DNA of 14,969 nt, taken from Rhizomucor pusillus. Its lineage: Eukaryota; Mucoromycota; Mucoromycetes; Mucorales; Lichtheimiaceae. The DNA is taken from NCBI GenBank assembly GCA_900175165.2, contig FWWN02000072.1, positions 1-14,969 of the forward strand, read 5' to 3'. Below are positions 7,853 through 14,969 of this stretch, piece by piece (the stretch's first letter is position 1; every line of letters starts with the position of its first letter). The notes below the pieces were generated by a model. That model was not told the DNA's origin. It made no database searches and saw nothing but the letters and a program-made list of their open reading frames with translations. The position numbers and the translations under genes are program-made.

Positions 7853-10800
7853 ATGGGTGGCAGCAGTAGCAGTAGCAGCGGTGTTAGCGCCAGGAGCGGC
7901 AGGCACTTGCTGTTGATTTCCAAACCGAAACTGCCGCATGTACACGAGCCATCCAACGAGGATACAGAGACTGAGGATCATTAGACTTTCAATCAACTCG
8001 TCTTCTTCCGAGTATTCTTCATCGTCATCACCAAACTCGTCGCGTCCGTATCCACCTGTCTCCATGTAATCCTCGCCTTCTTCGCGTTCAAGTCTTTTCA
8101 TATGCTTGCTGTACTTTCGACGTAACTCTTCCTCGGAACTGATTTCCCACTTGGCTCGCTCGTGCTCGAATGCTTCAATTTCCTTTCGTCGCCGAGCTTC
8201 CTGCTGCGCCTGTGCGGCAGCCTTTTGTTCGTCGTAGCGTGCTCTCGCGGCTTCGTCTTCCCAGCCATCATTTTCTGTGTTCTCTTGAGCCCACGCCTTG
8301 CCTGCATCGGCACCTGTAATCCATCCCCAGTAATATCTTAAGTACAATCTGGCCAGCGATAGCTTGACTGGAAGATATGCATCCGCGCTGGTCGCGAGAG
8401 CAGTGTCGTAGGAACGCTTCGCAAGATGGAAATCCTGTGTGACACCTAGCCCGTTTTCATACATCCAGCCAAGATTCCACATTGCCATGGGAGACAGCTC
8501 AACTTCGGCTGCAATCCTGTAGCAAGCGGCTGCCTTTTCATAATCTACGGGCGTACCGATACCTCGGAAGTAATAATCTCCCATCTTGACACGTGCGTCC
8601 ACGTTGTTTTGGTTTGCAGAGCGCGACCAATAAATGAGCGCATCCTGTTCCGCTTTTTGGTTTGCTTTTGGAGACTCTGTCAAGCCAAAGTAGTCGGTGA
8701 GTTTGAAGAATCGGGTATCTATTGTCGCAAATGATAAGTATTTCTATCCAAGCATTTTGTCCCTGAGTCAAAATGATACCTGTATCCAAAAGATAGGCAA
8801 CGTTAGATTGCGCAATTTCGTAGCCTCGCTCAGCTGCTTGCATATAATGCAGCAAAGCTCCTTCAGTGTCGCCATCCATGTACGCAGCGTAGGCCTTCTC
8901 AACGGATGGATTCTCCCAATCACCACGTTCCGCAATTGCCTTGTAATACTATGGATAGTTTCTAAATACTTCTTTCAAAAGACTTTACACTTGCTTACCA
9001 AGATACTTACTGATACTGCAACCTGGCACGATGCCTTGACACCGATACCTGCATGGTTCAGCTGTGCGAGATACCAGTATGCTAGCAGATGCTTCGACTC
9101 CGCTGCCATGTTGAACAGTTGGATCGCAATGGGTAAGGTGGCGTCTTGCTTTGCATATTCAATTGCAAGGTGCACTTGCGCATCAGGATTCTCTTGCTTG
9201 GCAGAACGCTTGAAATAATCGATAGCCTTCTCGCGGTCCTGTAAGATAAAAACTGGTAAGTTATCGATCATTCATTTTGAATAGTTTACAGTTGTTGTAA
9301 TAGCTTGCCTTTGGCACGACGATACCGTTAAGATACATCATTCCAAGTCCATTTAGAGCGATTGGGTCGTTCAGTTTGGAACCAAGCTCGAACCATTTGT
9401 AAGCCATCTCTTCATCTTGCTCGACACCTTCGCCGCGCCAATACATTTTGCCAAGATATCCAGCTGCCTGGCCAATAGCTTGACCGTGCCTGTTGTCCCG
9501 CTTGGCTTTGCTCAGAATGGCTTCTGTCACTTTGCCGTCCGGCAGCTTTTCGATTACTTGTCGGAAGAAGTACAGTGCTTCGCTGAAATCCTGCGGTATA
9601 CTACGCGTGCCTTGGTAATATATTTGACCGAGCATGATCTACAACAGAAAATTGTTTATCAATAAAGATCTTGTTTAATTTCAACAGTACAGTCAATTTA
9701 CCTGCGCCTCGAAATCCCGTTTCGTTTGTGCTAGATATCGCCAGTACTGCAAAACTTCCTGAATGCTGACAGAGTTCTCGTTGCCGCCAGCGCCGCGATG
9801 TCTTTTGTCTGTCATGACGCTTGCACCGTAGCCGTACACTCCGCCCTTTTCATCTGACAAGCGTACCTTGGGAAGTGGAGGAAAGTGGCCACCAGGAGGA
9901 CCTGACAGAAAATAACTGATGGCTGCCCCATTGATGGTTTGCGGATTTAATAATTTCGATTGGTTTCGCATAACGAACTGTATTCCGTTACCTTTTTCAG
10001 CCACTCGCTTATAATAATAGGCAGCGTCTACGCATTTTTGTTCCGTTCCAATGCCATATAGGTATCGATATCCGAGCGTCATCTCTGCAGCCGTGTCATC
10101 TCCGTGTGCTGCAAACGTGTGGTATAAGAAAGCCTTGGCTTGGTCTCTTTCGACAGCATCTCCAATTCCAGTTGCGTACATAAATCCAACCATCTGCTGC
10201 GCCGTTGCGTTTCCTGTTGAGGCTAGAGACTGGTAGTATTTGAATGCTTTTCGATAATCTCGCGGATGGGTGTATTTTGCATACTGAAAATTGCAAAGAG
10301 TAAGCATCGACTTTACACAGCCGTGAATAGGAATTTTATCTTACAAAGTTCATATCGGCCAATGCCAGCATCGCATCCTTGTTTCCATAGGTATCTGCTG
10401 CCTTCTCCAGCATTCGTGTTGCCAAATCCAGCGGGTCATCTTCATCTTTGCGGTCGTATCTACTGCTCTCCTTTTCATTTACATGACTGTTTATGTCGAC
10501 TTGATCATCGCTTGTCCAAAAAGATGTTATTGCATGTAGAACAGTCTGCAGCGCCAACTTTGTGGTTTCCAGCACCCCGCTGTCGTCCGCTAATTGGTTT
10601 GTGTTGGAGGATGTCGCCACTTGAGGTTTTTCCAATGGTGTCAGATGCTGCATCGCAACTCGATACAGCAATGCGCCTGCAAAAAAGTGATTGGTTATTT
10701 AATCATCCAATGTATGCTTTTTCCTTGGCAATATGTACCTTGTTCTTCGGGATCGAAATCGTATTGCTCGCGATCATACTGCGTTGACTGTAAACTGAAA

Positions 10801-11050
10801 ACCTGTGGAAAACCGGGTTTGCATTAGCCGAGAGTGAGAGAGGGAAAGTGATTCTTGATCGCGCTCTTGGTACCTTTTGTTGCTGTTCCTGCTCGTCTGC
10901 TGCAAACGTTGTTGATATTACTCCTGCCAGCAGACCCAACCCTAGCACTGCGAGCGTTTCGTCAGCTGAACGAGTTCTTTCGCGTCAATGTGTCAGATTC
11001 TTACGGTACAAGCTTAATCTTTTTGGTCTCGCTCGAGGCGGCAGCAGCAT
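7721..11050 (-). CDS. HRD3: HRD3/SEL1L, Hrd1 ubiquitin-ligase subunit of ER-associated degradation
   Basis: HRD3/SEL1L is an ER membrane protein that stabilises the Hrd1 ubiquitin ligase and receives misfolded lumenal substrates. Exons are 11050-11005, 10947-10874, 10802-10739, 10676-10345, 10283-9702, 9638-9309, 9238-9011, 8948-8780 and 8718-7721, all in phase, giving 940 residues. The N-terminus reads as a signal peptide: basic RARPKR at 6-11, hydrophobic core, and TFA/AD cleavage near 31. Many SEL1 repeats follow, for example LADMNFYAKYTHPRDY, LNGLGMMYLNGIVVPK, ASCQVAVSYYKAIAERGDW and MWNLGWMYENGLG. A charged coiled-coil-like stretch precedes a membrane segment at about 850-868 (LIESLMILSLCILVGWLVYM). 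The cytosolic tail has 13 Asn, four His and a Pro-rich end. The intron at 9239-9308 is GC-AG. The first exon is inferred: the reading frame after 10947 has no ATG, and splicing to 11050 supplies one plus a good signal peptide. Confidence 0.92.
7814..7852. repeat. pure (GTT)13 trinucleotide microsatellite coding poly-Asn in HRD3
   Basis: Thirteen uninterrupted GTT units on the plus strand read as thirteen AAC (Asn) codons in the cytosolic tail of HRD3, about residues 898-910. All units are identical, so the tract should be prone to slippage and length variation. Confidence 0.95.
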
Positions 11051-11168
11051 AAAGAGGCAGGGAAACACTTGGTTTGGATTGATTCGTCCCGCTCACTCGC
11101 TCTGTGCGTGAAAAATCGGCCCGCTCTCAGCTGCTAATGTACTCTCTGTCTCTCTCTTTTTTATTTCA
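11051..11168. promoter_or_regulatory. 118-base divergent promoter between HRD3 and the CPSF30 gene
   Basis: The two start codons point away from each other with only 118 bases between them, so core promoter elements and both 5' untranslated regions must share this space. A pyrimidine-rich CTCTCTGTCTCTCTC tract followed by T-rich sequence lies at about 11141-11165, immediately before the CPSF30 ATG. No clear TATA box is visible on either strand. The size depends on the inferred first exon of HRD3. Confidence 0.6.
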
Positions 11169-12117
11169 ATGCTAGCACCACCCATTTTCCAAACCAACTA
11201 TGAACATATTTCGTTTGATTTTGAGGAATTTATAAAGAATGAGCTAGGCCTCGATCTAAACAACCAAAATAAAAAAGAAGGTTGGTGAAATTGATCGTGA
11301 TCAAATGTTGGAGTTGATTAGTGATCATTGACACGAACTTGGGATATATAAAAAGATGAGCAAGTATGTAAATACTATCTCAAGGGAGCATGCAGTCGAG
11401 GCATGCACTGCCAATATAAGCACACCAAGAACACCGAGCGCGACAAATCCGTCGTCTGCAAACATTGGCTCCGTGGTCTATGCAAGAAGGGCGACAGTTG
11501 CGAGTTTCTACACGTGTTCAACATGAAAAAGATGCCAGAGTGCTGGTTCTACTCGAAATATGGCGAATGCTGCAACGGCGATGAGTGTATGTATCTTCAC
11601 ATTGATCCTGAAAGCAAGCAGAAAGAGTGCCCTTGGTACGCACGTGGATTCTGTAAACATGGCAAGTATATATAACGTTTGGTACATGATATATTTCTAG
11701 CTAACATTGTTCTAAGGACCCAACTGTCGACACAAGCACGTTCGAAGAATGGTGTGCCAGAACTACATTACTGGTTTCTGTCCAGATGGATTGAACTGCC
11801 CGAACGGTCACCCGAAATACGAATTACCTACAATGTATCCGAATGAACCTGTCACTGCAACGGCAGGAGGAGCAGAGAATGCCAAGAGTGATGAGCAACG
11901 CATGCAAAGAGCGCAAGATCACCAGCAGCAGCAACAGCAACAGCAACAACAGCAACAGCAACAGGCACAACCGCAACGGACACATATCAATAGACCTCAA
12001 AGTGGATTCTATCGACCTATCGAGGAAGTTACATGTTTTAAATGCGGACAGCAAGGACATTACGCCAACAAGTGTCCAAATGGAAGAAATCCGCATATCC
12101 AGAATTACCGAAGATAA
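11169..12117 (+). CDS. YTH1: CPSF30/Yth1, zinc-finger subunit of the mRNA 3'-end processing complex
   Basis: CPSF30/Yth1 is a subunit of the cleavage and polyadenylation factor that binds the poly(A) signal RNA in the nucleus. Exons are 11169-11280, 11356-11661 and 11717-12117, in phase, giving 272 residues. Five CCCH fingers follow one another, starting at Cys42 (CKYYLKGACSRGMHCQYKH), Cys72, Cys100, Cys129 and Cys153. Most follow C-x7-C-x5-C-x3-H; the third is C-x8-C. A Gln run at residues 209-222 precedes a CCHC zinc knuckle, CFKCGQQGHYANKC, at 246-259. Yeast Yth1 lacks this knuckle but animal CPSF4 has it. The first finger is completed only by splicing intron 1, whose donor GTTGGT is weak. 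Two in-frame acceptors at 11355 and 11364 differ by three codons. The second intron (11662-11716) starts with GCAAGT, and only this GC donor restores the fourth finger. Confidence 0.93.
11923..11964 (+). repeat. interrupted CAG/CAA repeat coding 14 Gln in CPSF30
   Basis: Fourteen Gln codons mix CAG and CAA, so the DNA is not a perfect trinucleotide repeat and should be more stable than the pure (GTT)13 tract in HRD3. The Gln run sits in the linker between the fifth CCCH finger and the zinc knuckle. Confidence 0.95.
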
Positions 12118-12335
12118 ACCCAGGACAGCATACTATGCTTTGCAGTACATAGCTGATAACATTTATATGAACCCAATGCGCATACCAACGTAAAATCCGT
12201 CTTTTACTCATTGTATAAATGCCTTACATCCCATTTGCTCCTCCTTTCTATTTCTCCAGTAGTAATGGGCAGCATCGCAGTCTTCCGTTTGAAGCGAAAA
12301 TGTATATGGTTTTTGTGATTTTTGCAAAATGCCGT

Positions 12336-12341
12336 TTTATT
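12336..12341 (-). terminator. AATAAA poly(A) signal candidate of the MscS-family gene
   Basis: TTTATT on the plus strand reads AATAAA on the minus strand, about 165 bases after the TAA at 12507-12505. I noticed no nearer hexamer on that strand. Confidence 0.4.
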
Positions 12342-12376
12342 TGAACGATAGAAAGGGAACAAAAATATCGAAATGC

Positions 12377-12398
12377 GTGTGTGTGTGTGTGTGTGTGT
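12377..12398. repeat. (GT)11 dinucleotide microsatellite
   Basis: Eleven uninterrupted GT units lie in the convergent 3' region. On the plus strand the run sits upstream of AATAAA at 12420. GU-rich RNA is a known binding site for 3'-end and stability factors, so a role in 3' processing is possible but unproven. Confidence 0.95.
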
Positions 12399-12419
12399 TT
12401 TGTTAGGAATTACACTTAT

Positions 12420-12425
12420 AATAAA
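12420..12425 (+). terminator. AATAAA poly(A) signal candidate of the CPSF30 gene
   Basis: This is the first AATAAA I noticed on the plus strand after the CPSF30 stop, about 300 bases downstream. Variant hexamers closer to the stop may be used instead, which would give a shorter 3' untranslated region. Confidence 0.4.
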
Positions 12426-12504
12426 ACTGAACTGGTAGTAATACTACATATACTTCTTTTTTATCTACAAATTGTTGAAAGCAACAAGAAGCGTTCAAAA
12501 TCGA

Positions 12505-14969
12505 TTATCCGCCGAACGGCGCTCCCCTGGTGACAGCAGCGTCGTCGTCCTCGCGGTACCCGCCAGTCTCCAAACCACGGCGCAGACGCATACCTTCTTG
12601 GCCAAATGAGCTCTTGCTGCCCATGTTGTAAGCCTCGGCAGGCCCTTCCTTGTTCTCGACGCTGCTTTGGAAGGGCTGGGAGGGAAGGTGGTATTGGATA
12701 CCAAGACGTTCCGAGTGTTCCTTGAGCTCGATCATGTAATTGTTGTGACGAAGCCAGCGTCCACCCATATCCTGCCAGTTCTGGGTATGCTCAAAGTAGA
12801 ATGTAAGTGTTATACGGTTCTGGTTCTCGTATGTGATGATGTTCATAGAATTCGAGTTGGGGCGGTACAAGTGTGGGAACTGATTGCACCACTCGGTCAT
12901 GTGATCGCGCAGATCAAGCATCTTCCAGGTAGGTGTAGAGAAGTCGACGTTGAGATCTGCAAAACAAAAGTATCAGGAACACCATCCGTCCTTTGTAAAC
13001 ATTTGCGTAAGATAATGTACCGATAGTTTCACCCGTGGGGCCGGTGCGGCGCACATTAATGATATACAGGGTAGACAGCACAGAGTTTTTAATGTACATG
13101 ACTGAGCCATCCCATTTTCTGTAAACGATTTTTTTACGATTAGAAATATTATACAACCACAAGGATATATTGTCGTGTGGCAACTTACAGAAACGTGGAT
13201 ACATAGAGACCAACATTCTGGACGACCAGGTTTTCTGGGCCGATAAATACACGGTCGCCAGCATCGAACGGATGCTAACACCAAGGTCAATAGACTGGAG
13301 AGCATAAGTAGGATTGTATATACTTACTGTGACAAATACAAAAATGATAGATTCAAAAGCATCTTTGGCACTTCCACCGAAGATAAAGCTGGCAGCAATG
13401 AAAGCGCTCCAGAGGGGCATCAATTGCGTGCCGACATCCACACCGAACGCGGCGCACACAATGACAACCTGGAAGGAATAATTTTTAAACTTTAGCACCG
13501 TTCCTTAGCAACCGTGATTATCATCTTTTCTTACCCAGATAACAGCAAAGATGACCATGAAAATGATATCGAGCTTGCCGGTTGCCTGGGACAAGTCGCG
13601 CATAGATCGGGCCAGGTTCTTGCGTTCGCGGTAGATACGGATACAAGCAGACCGCAACTCCTGTTTGCTGATACTACCGTTTCCGTCGCGATCAAATAGC
13701 TGGAAGGCCTGAGACACCTCCTCGGGCGTGCGAAAATATGGTACGAAATCGGCTTCGACGATCGTGTCGCGACCTAAACCGCCGACAAGGTTCTGGTAGA
13801 TGCGTTTGGCCAAAGCTTTGGCCTGGCGCGACGTTCCCCCCTGCGTCGCAGTGCCCTGAGAGGATGTGCCTGCACTGCGGATCTTATTGTAACCGCCCTT
13901 GATAAGCTTTCCAGGAATGGCCGTTGTTGAAATACCAAAATCGCGTGCACCGTTCAAGAACGATTTTTCATCTCCGGAGCGCCAGGTCATCCATGTGTTG
14001 TTTCGTGTCAACGGTGGTGGCGAGTCTGCGGTGGCGGCTGGTTTGTTCTTGTCTGGTACGACTTCATCCTGTTGTTTGTTATGTTGTTTACTTTTCTTGA
14101 CATCCCTCAAACGTTTCGTCAGGTTGGACACGAAATCGGAGGATGCTGGCGGTTGCTGCCGTTGCTGCTGGTTTTGCTGTTGCTCTTCATTCACAGCAAT
14201 CTTTTCATCATCCGAAATCGCCTTGTCGCGCTCTTCCAAAGGAGGTATAGCAATGAGCGTATCCATGTTCTGAGATGGAAAATGAACGTTGGCCCGGGTG
14301 TTGGCCTCGTCGGGCGCAGGACTGGTTGCACGCATGATGGATCGCATGGCATTTATGTCAGGGGTGGCGTTGCTTTGCTGTTGTTGCTGTTGTTGTCGAT
14401 ACGCAGACGCCGTTGCCGCCGCCGCCGATGGGATACCGTCATCTGCAGACATGGACCGAGTAGGCGGGGTCGGGCTCGCGGATGCATTGTTCTGCTTGTT
14501 CTGCTTGTTCCTTCGGATGCGTTTGAGTATGTGATCTTGAGGGTTTCGGCGTCTCACTTTCTTGAGCCTGTCAAGAATCTTGAGCGCCTTGTCGTTTTCG
14601 GCAATTCGATCGCCGTATGCTTTTCTAAATAGAAGGGCGGGTAGATACTCGTCAGTATACGATCAATGAAAATTTGTTGTACACACGGAGTTTAACCCCG
14701 GAGATTGTATCATACTTATGGAAGGAGGTAACTAAATAGGAATAGTTAATATCCCATCTGGATCGGCGCTGCAGCTTGTTGTCTTACCGATGAGCTGGAG
14801 GATAAACTTCTCAATGAACAACAGGAGCGCTAGAAAAAACACGCATTCCCAGATACTGTAAAATACATGCACGTATTTTGGGATAGGCTTGAAAGGCGGA
14901 TTACCGACAGGCTGTAGATATATCATTTGCATAATAAACGCCCACGAGCCCCAATTCCAGGCGGAATTA
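12505..14969 (-). CDS. MscS-family mechanosensitive channel with EF-hand (Msy1/Msy2-like), 5' end outside window
   Basis: This is a fungal small-conductance mechanosensitive channel; the fission-yeast relatives Msy1 and Msy2 are ER proteins that modulate calcium during osmotic shock. Exons are 14969 (cut)-14788, 14731-14716, 14624-13535, 13468-13328, 13274-13189, 13118-13021 and 12956-12505, in phase, giving 687 residues in the window. In order there are two membrane segments (WGSWAFIMQMIYL; ECVFFLALLLFIEKFILQLI), a long polar segment with Gln runs, then an EF-hand loop DRDGNGSISKQE at 13693-13658 with all expected calcium ligands. Next come a membrane segment (IIFMVIFAVIWVVIVC) and the MscS pore and beta domain (SAFIAASFIFGGSAKDAFES, FVTHPFDAGDRVFIGP, LKWDGSVMYIKNSVLSTLYI). 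A polar tail ends the protein. The second exon is only 16 bases long. The N-terminus and promoter lie beyond the window. Confidence 0.93.
14716..14731 (-). other. 16-base microexon of the MscS-family gene
   Basis: The bases read TTACCTCCTTCCATAA on the minus strand between an acceptor (CTATTTAG) and a donor (GTATGA). Joined in phase with its neighbours it yields IVTSFHKKAYGDR, linking the second membrane segment to AYGDRIAEND. Skipping it would add a net frameshift. The flanking introns are 14732-14787 (56 bases) and 14625-14715 (91 bases, branch-like TACTGAC). Confidence 0.82.

Larger units (their letters stand above)
12118..12504. other. convergent 3' intergenic region of CPSF30 and the MscS-family gene
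   Basis: Neither strand shows a coding frame of note. The region receives the 3' ends of two facing genes. AATAAA on the plus strand at 12420-12425 lies about 300 bases past the CPSF30 stop. AATAAA on the minus strand (TTTATT at 12336-12341) lies about 165 bases past the channel gene's stop. The (GT)11 run lies between the two signals. Confidence 0.6.

Noticed and set aside
7678..7984. Plus-strand frames with long Cys or Val runs
   Set aside because: They are other-frame readings of the (GTT)13 repeat in HRD3.
9417..9665. Plus-strand frame of 82 codons over HRD3
   Set aside because: Antisense shadow of SEL1-repeat exons; crosses the HRD3 intron at 9639-9701.
11923..12398. Short repeats considered as a CRISPR array or mobile-element terminal repeats
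   Set aside because: They are simple CAG/CAA and GT microsatellites with no spacers, no inverted ends and no transposase frame; the host is a fungus.
14289..14534. Cys-rich plus-strand frame
   Set aside because: Opposite-strand reading of the Gln-rich and Ala-rich segment of the channel gene.

Overview
ORGANISM. This is an ordinary stretch of fungal nuclear chromosome. Its genes carry many short spliceosomal introns (about 53-91 bases, GT or occasionally GC at the 5' end, CTAAC/CTGAC-like branch points near the acceptor). The proteins are typical fungal housekeeping enzymes. A decayed gene on the left resembles a multicopy family that I recall from Mucorales and other Mucoromycota. I infer an early-diverging (Mucoromycota-type) fungus, with moderate confidence. 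No prokaryotic, phage, CRISPR or transposase features were seen. LAYOUT, left to right. 1-229: possible 3' exon of an unrecognised plus-strand gene. 319-858: broken minus-strand copy of the suspected lineage-specific family. 859-1511: no gene I can support. 1604-4793 (minus): complete 8-exon gene for the peroxisomal multifunctional beta-oxidation enzyme FOX2/MFE-2, 915 residues, ending in the peroxisomal signal SKL. 5376-7479 (minus): 10-exon gene for a UBX-domain protein of the UBXN4/erasin type. 7721-11050 (minus): 9-exon HRD3/SEL1L gene, 940 residues, with signal peptide, SEL1 repeats and a C-terminal membrane segment. 11051-11168: short shared promoter. 11169-12117 (plus): 3-exon CPSF30/Yth1 gene with five CCCH fingers and a CCHC zinc knuckle. 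12118-12504: convergent 3' region with a (GT)11 run. 12505-14969 (minus, 5' end cut by the window): MscS-family channel with an EF-hand, containing a 16-base microexon. HOW THE GENES RELATE. HRD3 and the UBXN4-like gene lie in tandem, and both families act in ER-associated degradation: HRD3 scaffolds the Hrd1 ligase, and the UBX protein recruits p97/Cdc48. Fission-yeast relatives of the MscS/EF-hand gene are also ER proteins. FOX2 and CPSF30 act elsewhere, in peroxisomal beta-oxidation and mRNA 3'-end formation. I did not find a previously undescribed system. The most interesting signals are at the gene-structure level: a microexon, two GC-AG introns, in-frame tandem acceptors, a coding-like intron, a variant UBX loop, overlapping 3' ends and a decaying paralogue. 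All gene models were spliced by hand from reading frame, splice consensus and remembered family sequence, and none was checked by alignment or RNA data.
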